Positions 37,988 through 45,920 of a stretch of 64,000 bases of DNA are shown one piece after another. The DNA lies in assembly GCF_019457915.1 (NCBI RefSeq), contig NZ_JAHZSS010000006.1, positions 1-64,000 of the forward strand, read 5' to 3'. This stretch comes from Neiella holothuriorum. GTDB taxonomy: Bacteria; Pseudomonadota; Gammaproteobacteria; Enterobacterales; Neiellaceae. Each line of letters begins with the position of its first letter. The stretch's first letter is position 1. The translations under genes were made by a program, and so were the position numbers. A model generated the notes under the pieces. That model worked only from the letters and a program-made list of their open reading frames with translations. It was not told the DNA's origin and ran no database searches.

Positions 37988-38233
37988 TATCTTTGTCCAG
38001 CTAACCTAGTTCAGGAGTCTAACCAATGAATTCGGATCACACTAGGAATAATGTGATTATGATCTCATCAATACGGCGCTAGCACATCCTGTGAAAGAGC
38101 CTTAGTCGAGGGGCAAATATAAAGGATTTCAATCACAAGGAAAAGATAAGTTTGGAATAGTTATATAAAGATAAATTTTTATACTTTTTTATTCTATGTT
38201 CACTCATGATAGCAGTAGCGTAAATACAGCCAA

Positions 38234-39109
38234 TTACTTGTCTAGTGGGCCAGATTTAGCTGCCAAGCCGTGCCAAACTCCTTTCAACATTAATCTGCAA
38301 CGCTTATATCTTGGTGCTTGAAACAGGCTCATTAATAGAAAGCGAATCGGCATAGCCAGCAAATTTCGAACCTTCCAATAGAGCGGTACATATGGTCTGC
38401 GGCTCAGCACTAATATATTTCGAAACTGATAATACAAGCGTTCGGGGCTACCTACTTTGTAGGAGAGCCCTAGCAAACCGCCTCGGCTATCTCCCAGTAC
38501 GTGAGGCATTTTGACGGTCTCACATACCGCCACCGAAAAGCCTTTAGCTAAAGCCCGCCAGCACCATTCATGATCAACACCGTCAATAAACAAGCCGCTT
38601 TCTTTAGGGCCAACTTGATCAAAATCTGACAAACGAATAAGCATGCCCGATGCGATAATTTGCCGTACTAAGGTTACTTCTCCGAATTTACCCAAAGGTG
38701 ACTGAACTCTCGGTTTAGACTCTTTATTCTCGTGCAAGCAAAACGGCCGGGGGCCAATACAGGCAAGCTGGATACCTTGAGATCTTAAACTGTTCGCAGC
38801 CACGGCCAAGCCCTCAACAAAGCCAGTATTAACTTGGCTGTCTTGATCAAACAAGATGACTTGTTCTGCTTGCATTGATTTTGCGGCTTCAATGCCTAGG
38901 TTATGGGCTCGTGCAATGCCAACATTCCTGCCAAGAGCTAACCAACGAGCATGTGGATCATTTGAGGATGAAAACCAATCAGGCGCGGCATTAGCTTTAG
39001 GCGTATTATCGACCACCACAATGCCGGCAACCTGCTCAGATAAGTTGCAGATCAAATGTTCTAGCTGTTCTGACCTTGGAAAATAGGCTACGACGACCGC
39101 GACAATCAC
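38234..39109 (-). CDS. GT2 glycosyltransferase, rhamnosyltransferase-like
   Basis: 291 residues. A GT-A fold inverting transferase of family 2. The N-terminal MIVAVVVAYFPRSEQL and the donor motif ILFDQDSQV are typical of the RfbF/WbbL-like rhamnosyltransferase branch, which has DQDS in place of the usual DxD. FIDGVDHEWCWRALAKGF is the acceptor-side motif of the same branch. dTDP-rhamnose genes rmlB and rmlD are present at the other end of the locus, which fits. It overlaps the upstream glycosyltransferase gene by four bases and is the last gene before the cys operon. Confidence 0.82.
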   Translation of the reverse strand: MIVAVVVAYFPRSEQLEHLICNLSEQVAGIVVVDNTPKANAAPDWFSSSNDPHARWLALGRNVGIARAHNLGIEAAKSMQAEQVILFDQDSQVNTGFVEGLAVAANSLRSQGIQLACIGPRPFCLHENKESKPRVQSPLGKFGEVTLVRQIIASGMLIRLSDFDQVGPKESGLFIDGVDHEWCWRALAKGFSVAVCETVKMPHVLGDSRGGLLGLSYKVGSPERLYYQFRNILVLSRRPYVPLYWKVRNLLAMPIRFLLMSLFQAPRYKRCRLMLKGVWHGLAAKSGPLDK

Positions 39110-40080
39110 TTATTTCGAACCAATAGATGCAGTATTAATCGATCGATTTTGTAGGCGATTTTCAATAATTTCGGCGGTAACATGCGAACAAAAAGAACCG
39201 AGCAGGCATAAAACAAATTGCCGGGACTAACTCGTTTCAGCGTTTTCATGGCGTACAGGCGCGCGCGAAACTCGTTTAACGACTTAGCCAAACCTCGGCG
39301 CTTAAAGAAGCCCTTGGTTCGACGAAACTTCAGCAAGGGCTTGTCTATATTTGCAAATACAAAACCGTTGGCGGCTAAATCCACCCATAAAAAATAGTCC
39401 TGCGTATTGCTTAAATCGGGGTTATAGCGAAAGCCTTGCTCAAAAGTGCGATAACGCATGGCGATTGTTGGATGATTCAGCGAACAGCGCTTGGTCATAA
39501 AACGCATTATTTCGTGATGTTGCTGTGGCATTTTTCTGCGCCCAACACCCTTGCCGTTTTCATCAATTTCTACCAAAGATGAGCCGACGATATCTACATT
39601 AGGGTTGTTGCGCAGAAATTTGACTTGCCGTGCAAGCCTGCCCCGAAAGCAGATATCATCAGAGTCCATGCGAAAGAAATAACGCGGCGAGTAGGTGCTC
39701 GCATAATCAATCACGCCATTCATGCATGCCGCAAGGCCCAAGTTAGTTTGAGTTTCAATCAGAACCAAGCGTTTTTGTTGCTTATCAAGTGCGGTAAGTA
39801 AAACTCGCATTTCGTCGTTAATTGGCCCGTCAATAACAACACAGAGCAAAAAATCGCGATAAGTTTGGTTAAGCACGCTTTGAACAGCTAACTCAACCCA
39901 GTCAGTTCGATCGCCTGCATAAACAGCCATACCGACGATGCTCTCAACCTGAATATTTTCCAAGTGAAAGTGAGAGTAAACGACGAAGTCTGATTGCTTT
40001 CTGGTTTCCATCAGCATAGGGCTAACGGCTGTCCTTAGTTGCTCTGTAGCGAATAATGAATCCATGTGGCTAAACATCAC
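39106..40080 (-). CDS. GT2 glycosyltransferase
   Basis: 324 residues. The GT2 catalytic domain runs from about residue 50 (GMAVYAGDRTDWVELAVQSVLNQTYRDF in part) to about 230, with the metal-binding acidic motif RMDSDDICFRGRL. The first 45 residues are unlike the family, so translation could start at a later in-frame ATG, such as the one for METRKQSD. The C-terminal 80 residues are basic and may contact the membrane. Donor and acceptor are unknown. It is coupled by ATGA overlap to the next gene. Confidence 0.82.
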   Translation of the reverse strand: MMFSHMDSLFATEQLRTAVSPMLMETRKQSDFVVYSHFHLENIQVESIVGMAVYAGDRTDWVELAVQSVLNQTYRDFLLCVVIDGPINDEMRVLLTALDKQQKRLVLIETQTNLGLAACMNGVIDYASTYSPRYFFRMDSDDICFRGRLARQVKFLRNNPNVDIVGSSLVEIDENGKGVGRRKMPQQHHEIMRFMTKRCSLNHPTIAMRYRTFEQGFRYNPDLSNTQDYFLWVDLAANGFVFANIDKPLLKFRRTKGFFKRRGLAKSLNEFRARLYAMKTLKRVSPGNLFYACSVLFVRMLPPKLLKIAYKIDRLILHLLVRNK

Positions 40081-40118
40081 ATCCTTGTGATAGTAGCGAG
40101 TTTAACCATTAATCTGCG

Positions 40119-41915
40119 CTATTCGGGCAAACTAAAGTCTTCTCGCTTTAATGTTAGGTTGGGATTATATGCGGGATCAGGAAGAATGTCTGTCTTCCAT
40201 GTGGTTTTCATATAGTTAATTTCAGCTTCAAAGCGTTTCAGCTTGGCACCAGATTGGTCACTGCCGCGCGAGACGCTTTCATGGTGATATAAGCGAGCGT
40301 AAGGCGTCCAAACATTGCGATAACCTGCCGCCTGCACTTTCAGACAAAAATCGACGTCATTAAACGCTACCGTTAAATCGCGCTCGTTTAGCCCTCCGAC
40401 TTGATGATAGATGTCTTTCTTTACCACCAAGCAAGCCGCAGTAACTGCACTAAAGTTTTGTACCGCCTGAAGCCGATTCATGTAGCCAGGATGATGCATG
40501 GGGAAATGTTTATGTGCATGCCCAGCAACACCGCCATAACCAATAATCACACCCGCGTGTTGAATTGTGTTATCGGAATAGAACAGCTTGGCTCCCGCAC
40601 AGCCCACTCCTGGTCGCACCGCGTGACTAACCATTTCAGTTAACCAGTTGCCATCAATTACTTCTATATCGTTGTTTACCAGGGCAATAATCTCACCTTG
40701 AGCTTGCTCAACGGCAAAGTTGTTAATGGCTGAATAATTGAAGGGTTGATCGTATCGTAAAACTCGAATTTTCGGGTGTTGATTTAACTGCTCAAAATAC
40801 TTTAGTGAAGCTGAATCATCGCTTTGATTGTCAACGAGCAGAATCTCGAAGTTATCATAATCAGACTTTTCTAGAATCGAGTTGATGCATGTTTTAACAA
40901 GCTTCAACGCATTTTTGGTAGGGATGATTAAGCTAACCAGCGGCTTCTCATCAGGAAGAGGCCAATGAATACGTAAGCAACCGTGTTCATCGAATAGCGG
41001 CTGCTCAGGTAAACCCAGGGAAATTAGATTATCCGGAGTTAGCGTTACGTCATCGTTTAATGTTGAATTAGGCTGCCCCCCTAACCGAAACAGTACTCGC
41101 GGGATATGTACTATTTTTTTAGAGCCAGTTACTTCGCCACTGTCAGATGTTGCTAGAGCACATGCTGTGGTCAAATTGTACAATGCACATCTAATAGTGT
41201 CCCGCCCGGACAAAATATCACTTAGTTGTTCTAAGGTTAGCTGCCAAAATCCGGTGGTTCCGACGTAATTGGTCGTCAGTTGCAAATCAAAATTCCAGCT
41301 TGGCTTAAATTGCGGCAAAGAACGCTCGCCAACAAGGTTCAAGTAATCATGATCACTGTAAAAAATTTGCGCCTCAGGCCTTTGCTCCATTGCGGCTGAT
41401 AAGTGGGCAAAAGTGTTGGCAGCTAGGCGGTCGCCAGCATGAATAAATGACCAGTAACAGCACTCAGGTGTTATTTCACTGCAGATATAATCATCGGCAA
41501 ACTGCCACGCGATGATATCTGATTGCTGGCTACTCATAAGATCCAAGACTAGGGGCTTTAGCTTTTGAGAAGCTTTAATCAACAACACTTGAGGCTTACT
41601 ACTAGATGCTGAAATAGACACCAGAGAATTAACTAGTCGCCTGAGCAAGCTCGAAGTTACGATCACAACCAAGCCGCACTTCACTTGTCGGTTGGCCACT
41701 GTAGGAGCAACTTCATTGTCTGTTTGCTTATCGCACCAAGTTTGGTAATAAGAGGTTCGCACACTCGAATCAAAGCTATACGACTCAAAATAATACTCAT
41801 TTAAATTTTTTCGATACCAAGCGCGCAATCCAGCTAAATTGTGAAGCCAGCTTTTAGCTACGGGCGGTAAGCAGTCAATTAGCCGCTTAAGAACATGTAT
41901 AACGAATTGTTTCAA
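40119..41915 (-). CDS. tandem GT2 glycosyltransferase, O-antigen/rhamnan type
   Basis: 598 residues. The N-terminal 310 residues resemble a degenerate GT2 domain, keeping the patterns IFYSDHDYLN and LPQFKPSWNFDLQLTTNYVG (in part) that accompany two-domain glycan synthesis proteins. The C-terminal GT2 domain (about 330-570) is complete: PLVSLIIPTKNALKLV, LLVDNQSDD, ALVNNDIEVIDGNWL, and the late FNDVDFCLKVQAAGYRNVWTPYA segment with the HHESVSRG ending. It probably extends the polysaccharide backbone. Whether the first domain is active is not clear from sequence. Confidence 0.84.
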   Translation of the reverse strand: MKQFVIHVLKRLIDCLPPVAKSWLHNLAGLRAWYRKNLNEYYFESYSFDSSVRTSYYQTWCDKQTDNEVAPTVANRQVKCGLVVIVTSSLLRRLVNSLVSISASSSKPQVLLIKASQKLKPLVLDLMSSQQSDIIAWQFADDYICSEITPECCYWSFIHAGDRLAANTFAHLSAAMEQRPEAQIFYSDHDYLNLVGERSLPQFKPSWNFDLQLTTNYVGTTGFWQLTLEQLSDILSGRDTIRCALYNLTTACALATSDSGEVTGSKKIVHIPRVLFRLGGQPNSTLNDDVTLTPDNLISLGLPEQPLFDEHGCLRIHWPLPDEKPLVSLIIPTKNALKLVKTCINSILEKSDYDNFEILLVDNQSDDSASLKYFEQLNQHPKIRVLRYDQPFNYSAINNFAVEQAQGEIIALVNNDIEVIDGNWLTEMVSHAVRPGVGCAGAKLFYSDNTIQHAGVIIGYGGVAGHAHKHFPMHHPGYMNRLQAVQNFSAVTAACLVVKKDIYHQVGGLNERDLTVAFNDVDFCLKVQAAGYRNVWTPYARLYHHESVSRGSDQSGAKLKRFEAEINYMKTTWKTDILPDPAYNPNLTLKREDFSLPE

Positions 41916-41957
41916 GGAAATGTCTCTGTAACTGGCTACATCTATAAGTGACGCAGC

Positions 41958-42932
41958 TTAACCTTGCCAATATTGCAATGGGAATTCTGAGCCGTTGAGT
42001 AGCAAGGAAAAATTTGTTGTTTTGTTAACCGTATCTGACAGTTTAGAATTCATTTCGAGCATGCCATTTTTCGAGCTCTCAGCTTTGAATGCTAGGCGTT
42101 GCTTCGCGCCTTGCTGTTGAACAATCACCTCTGCCCGCTCTAACGGCATACCATCTTCAGCAATGGATACTTTCACCAGCCCTGAATTTAAAAGGCTAAC
42201 GCCACCACGCACCATTGCTTTTTGTTGTCGAATCATTGCCAATCGGTTATCTAAGCAATGGTTAACCTGCTCATACAGGGCTAAGTCCAGTCGATTTAAC
42301 TCATTAATTCGACTTTCATACTGGCTCATATCTGCTTTAGCGTGTTGTTGTGCTTTTTCTGATATTTTATTTTTCCGGCCAGCGTCAATATTTTTTCGCT
42401 TTTCAACCAAACTCAAGCCGAAGTGATGGTTAATCACATCGAGCGATTCGGAAAATCGCTCAGTCACTCCAACACAAGCAAAAGCTGGCCAACACTGTCG
42501 AGCAAGAAAGTAGCTTTGTCGGTTATGAAGCTTGGGATCTTCAATAAACTCGGCAAACGATTTATCCGTTCTGTTATGGCGCAACCTATGGCGATAGACT
42601 GAATTTAAATAGTCAAAAGGTCGGCGAACAAACGCTACAAAGCTGCTGATATCGAAAAGATCTGAGTAACGATCTGCAGGGTAATGACCAGACAAAGCAA
42701 TATAGCCTTTTCTATCAAATACTTCCCTAAACTGTGCAGGTTTATTTTCGTCAATGAGCCATTGACTAACTTCAGGGCTAATGAGCCCTGATGCTCCTCG
42801 GTAATCAAAGCAGATTTTCTTTTTACCAACAGCTGCAGCCAATGAAGCTCGAAAACTTGTTCCCGCCGCTTTTGGAACATGAACAAAGACCAAAGGATAT
42901 TTGGGTTTGGGTTGCAGAAACATATTAAACAT
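41958..42932 (-). CDS. sulfotransferase-family protein with C-terminal beta extension (1 of 5)
   Basis: 324 residues. A Golgi-type 2-O-sulfotransferase-like fold: the 5'-phosphosulfate loop is HVPKAAGTSFRASL (about 18-31) and the 3'-phosphate motif is FVRRPFDYLNSVYRHRL. Both contact PAPS in the family. After the catalytic domain (to about 220), a basic helical stretch and a beta-rich 75-residue C-terminal extension follow, with KVSIAEDGMPLERAEVIV. The substrate is inferred to be the polysaccharide made by this locus. Three glycosyltransferases lie downstream. Confidence 0.82.
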   Translation of the reverse strand: MFNMFLQPKPKYPLVFVHVPKAAGTSFRASLAAAVGKKKICFDYRGASGLISPEVSQWLIDENKPAQFREVFDRKGYIALSGHYPADRYSDLFDISSFVAFVRRPFDYLNSVYRHRLRHNRTDKSFAEFIEDPKLHNRQSYFLARQCWPAFACVGVTERFSESLDVINHHFGLSLVEKRKNIDAGRKNKISEKAQQHAKADMSQYESRINELNRLDLALYEQVNHCLDNRLAMIRQQKAMVRGGVSLLNSGLVKVSIAEDGMPLERAEVIVQQQGAKQRLAFKAESSKNGMLEMNSKLSDTVNKTTNFSLLLNGSEFPLQYWQG

Positions 42933-42964
42933 AAACAGTGACCAGATACTGGAAAAAAGAAAAG

Positions 42965-44116
42965 TTAATGGCGATCATTTGATCCCTTAGAGCAACGATT
43001 AATGCCACTTGCTGCTCTAGTTGAATTAACGCCTACAAATAACTTTTTCACTTGAACTTTGAGCAGCCATAAAAGCTTTGAAAAGTTCCGCTTGAAACGC
43101 TTATCTTCTGGAAGTACCGCCTTAAAATCATGACGATAGAGTGGATTTCTAATATTCACATGCACACGCTGGCAGAGCGCTTTATATAGCGAAGGGTCTT
43201 CAGCCTGAATGTAATTAACAACGTCAGAAAATTGCTCAACGCCAATGTTTTGCTCCATAAATGGCGCTTGCTGAGATCGTCTTACGTGGTTAATGAGTGC
43301 ATTAGCTTGATAAAATGGCACCGCTTGCCGAAACTCTCGGAGTAAACTGACTGTTTGCTTGCGGAATTTCTCAAATTTATCAGCGGGAATAAACGAATAA
43401 TCAAGCTGTTCACCAGGATAACGCTGCATTAAGTTATCGAGTTTATGCGCCAACTCATCGAGTTCAAAACCATTGAACCAGCGCTTTGTTTCCAAGGCTT
43501 CAAGACTATAACTAGGGTTAACAACCAGAGCCTGCTTCGTTAAATAACCTTCAACGCCTATAGATGGCAAAAAGTCAGCCAATATATCTTGCTGCGGGAA
43601 CGAGCTCGGTAAGTAAGCTCTTAATCTCAATCGAGAGCGAGCAATTTGTCCACCATACTCTTTCAGTTGTAATAATGGGCGAGCATTTACATTTGGTCTC
43701 AGCTTAATTTTTTCCGCATTGCCATGACGCTTTACCGACTGGTTATATGAAGAATCAATAAGCTCTATGGGGCTACGCACATAACCAATGAACACGGCAG
43801 TTGGCAGCGCGTTTGAAAGCTCTAGCAAGCGCTGAAAAAAGAACTCGGAGCTCAGCACCAATGTATGCGCCCTGCTTTGCTCAAACTGATCAAGCAATTG
43901 TCTGATTTTTTGCTGATTCAATGACAGAGTTCGATCTGCGGCGCGATCATAAATCGCCAACACATTACCCGAACTGACGCCATTACTATCGACTGAGTGT
44001 TGGGGATAAAAAAAGCCCTGTTCATGTAATACTTGGCTATTGCTTTGCAGCCATCGTTGAATAGCTGACGTTCCCGTCTTGGGAGGCCCAAAATGGATCA
44101 GAACTTTTTTTGACAC
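42965..44116 (-). CDS. sulfotransferase-family protein (2 of 5)
   Basis: 383 residues. The PAPS loop is IHFGPPKTGTSAIQRWL (about 7-23) and the 3'-phosphate motif is FIGYVRSPIELIDSSYN. The remainder is mainly helical with a basic C-terminus that ends in a low-complexity tail. The protein belongs to the broad P-loop sulfotransferase group found in capsule and exopolysaccharide loci. It lies 32 bp before the 41958-42932 gene and 10 bp after tagD, so it probably shares their transcript. The acceptor cannot be predicted. Confidence 0.8.
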   Translation of the reverse strand: MSKKVLIHFGPPKTGTSAIQRWLQSNSQVLHEQGFFYPQHSVDSNGVSSGNVLAIYDRAADRTLSLNQQKIRQLLDQFEQSRAHTLVLSSEFFFQRLLELSNALPTAVFIGYVRSPIELIDSSYNQSVKRHGNAEKIKLRPNVNARPLLQLKEYGGQIARSRLRLRAYLPSSFPQQDILADFLPSIGVEGYLTKQALVVNPSYSLEALETKRWFNGFELDELAHKLDNLMQRYPGEQLDYSFIPADKFEKFRKQTVSLLREFRQAVPFYQANALINHVRRSQQAPFMEQNIGVEQFSDVVNYIQAEDPSLYKALCQRVHVNIRNPLYRHDFKAVLPEDKRFKRNFSKLLWLLKVQVKKLFVGVNSTRAASGINRCSKGSNDRH

Positions 44117-44126
44117 TGAAAACTAC

Positions 44127-44540
44127 CTATTCCGAGCGGCTTGTTGTAATAACTTCGATCAATTGTGTGGTTGAAACAGACGGTGTGCGCTCCAAGTAAA
44201 CCACTTCACAAATATCTCGAAATTCATCAAACTTACCCTTCCAGTCATCTCCCATGACCAAGACGTCGGCTTTGTAATACTTTAAGTATTCAGCCTTCTT
44301 TTCAAGCGACTCTTCACGAAAGCACAAATTTACATACCGCAAACTGTTAATGATCTTCATCCGATCCTGTTCGCTGTAAATCGGGTAACGGCCTTTTTTC
44401 GAAAAATTAAGCGCATCAGATGATACCCCAACAATGAGCTCATCACCGAGAGCGGCTGCTCGCTGTAGCAGATTGATATGTCCGACATGGAACACATCAT
44501 AGGTACCAAATGTTAATACTCGTTTCATGGATTTACTCAA
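44127..44540 (-). CDS. tagD: glycerol-3-phosphate cytidylyltransferase, TagD-like
   Basis: 137 residues; the family is about 130. Makes CDP-glycerol from CTP and sn-glycerol 3-phosphate. The nucleotidyltransferase motifs are GTYDVFHVGHINLLQRA (HxGH type, about residues 12-28) and RTPSVSTTQLI, the RTxGISTT equivalent, with a Pro-Ser in place of the usual Gly-Ile. The start codon overlaps the stop of the LicD gene upstream by four bases, and an ATG four codons later is also possible. TagD next to LicD-family genes suggests glycerol phosphate is transferred to the polysaccharide. Confidence 0.9.
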   Translation of the reverse strand: MSKSMKRVLTFGTYDVFHVGHINLLQRAAALGDELIVGVSSDALNFSKKGRYPIYSEQDRMKIINSLRYVNLCFREESLEKKAEYLKYYKADVLVMGDDWKGKFDEFRDICEVVYLERTPSVSTTQLIEVITTSRSE

Positions 44541-45844
44541 AAATATAAAAATTTAAAATCGCGTTTTGCCTTACCCCAATCAAATGACCAGAGCGGATCA
44601 GGTGTACGCCAGCTTGGTCCATAGTTTAAGACAAGTAAAGGCTCAGGGTCTTGCGGCAAGTATAAAGTAACCCCCTTAACGACTTGTGTTTTCAAGGGTA
44701 AGACAGACTCAACTACTACCTCTTTCCTACTAATTGGGTTCATGCTACAGAACCCATCTTCCATGAAGCCGCTGAATATATCCATGCTGACACCATGTGG
44801 TGTAGTACACCAATAATGGGCAATCCCTGAAGGTGCAGTTTTACAGCCTTTTGATTGGAGAAAAGCCATAATCTCGAGGCGTTCGCTCAAAATCTCTTGC
44901 TCTGTCGTTTTTGAACTGACGTAACAAATATCAACATCATCATCATGACCAATAAACTTGCCTTCTCGAACAATGCCAAGCAAGGTGCCGGAGCTAATAA
45001 ACGCAGGAATGCCATAGTCCTCATTTAGCCACTGAAGTACTTGAGCAAGCTCTTTGTAAGTCTTGTTTTTTTCTTTTTCAGAGCTCAAGTCAAAAGGTCG
45101 CGTAAAACCGTGCTGTGGAGCCAAGGCAAAGCCTTTGTCTTTCACTAGCTCATTGGTTAACTCCAGCAAATTGGCGGCTCGCTTTAAGTCACCTTCGCTT
45201 TTATAGCGCTTTAATAATTTGCGAACGGGATCTGCCTCTAACACACCAGCGAACAACAAAGCTTGTTCTTGCTCGGAAAACCCTTCAGCATCTCCGGCTT
45301 TTAAGCATTCCCAGTTATCATAGATAGGTTGCCATTCATGTAAATCTCGGCTGGACTCAATTTTTAAGCTAAGGGCTCGGGTGTAGAAATTACCTTCGCG
45401 GTTGTAAACAATTACCTCAGCAAGGTTTCTAATTGTACCTAAATCGACAACTAACCATGGGTTTCGTTCGCGTTTTGTATGGAAGCCACAGCCACCATTT
45501 TTTTTACCAACAAGGGCGCCGCGACCGTCGTATTTATCGTCATCATCGTAACAAGAGCTAATAATCGTACGTTTATTGGGCGCAATATTTCGCCCTGCCT
45601 TATTGAAAATTTCAATCGTATCAAGATGAAATGAGACCTCCGCCTGCAAACTGAAGCGAACGAATCGTCCTTTATTATCTGTTGTGATACGCAGCGGCGA
45701 ATCAGATTTAGCCCCCTTAAAATGCACTACAGGATGCGAAGTTAAGTGCTCTCGGACTTTAGCCAACGAGCACTCAAGTTTTGAGGAGTCACAGGGCTGA
45801 GACTTACTCTGCTTTTGTTTCTTTTTTTGAAACATCGAGAACAT
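44537..45844 (-). CDS. LicD-family phosphotransferase with discoidin-like N-terminus (shorter)
   Basis: 435 residues. The C-terminal LicD domain (about 265-430) has ISSGTLLGIVREGKFIGHDDDVDI, in which the HDDDVDI cluster binds metal, and ends NYGPSWRTPDPLW. LicD proteins move phosphate-linked groups (choline phosphate in Haemophilus and pneumococcus; ribitol phosphate in fukutin relatives) from CDP donors to glycans. The N-terminal 55-180 region resembles a coagulation-factor 5/8 (discoidin) sandwich, with NPWLVVDLGTIRNLAEVIVYNRE. A lysine-rich leader starts the protein. TagD, coupled by overlap, would supply CDP-glycerol. The specific cargo is inferred. Confidence 0.8.
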   Translation of the reverse strand: MFSMFQKKKQKQSKSQPCDSSKLECSLAKVREHLTSHPVVHFKGAKSDSPLRITTDNKGRFVRFSLQAEVSFHLDTIEIFNKAGRNIAPNKRTIISSCYDDDDKYDGRGALVGKKNGGCGFHTKRERNPWLVVDLGTIRNLAEVIVYNREGNFYTRALSLKIESSRDLHEWQPIYDNWECLKAGDAEGFSEQEQALLFAGVLEADPVRKLLKRYKSEGDLKRAANLLELTNELVKDKGFALAPQHGFTRPFDLSSEKEKNKTYKELAQVLQWLNEDYGIPAFISSGTLLGIVREGKFIGHDDDVDICYVSSKTTEQEILSERLEIMAFLQSKGCKTAPSGIAHYWCTTPHGVSMDIFSGFMEDGFCSMNPISRKEVVVESVLPLKTQVVKGVTLYLPQDPEPLLVLNYGPSWRTPDPLWSFDWGKAKRDFKFLYF

Positions 45845-45920
45845 ACATGTTCCTAGTTAACAACGACCAGCACGCAGTCGTTAGAATTTGTTAAAAACCA
45901 CTATTGATTATTACGCTTGA

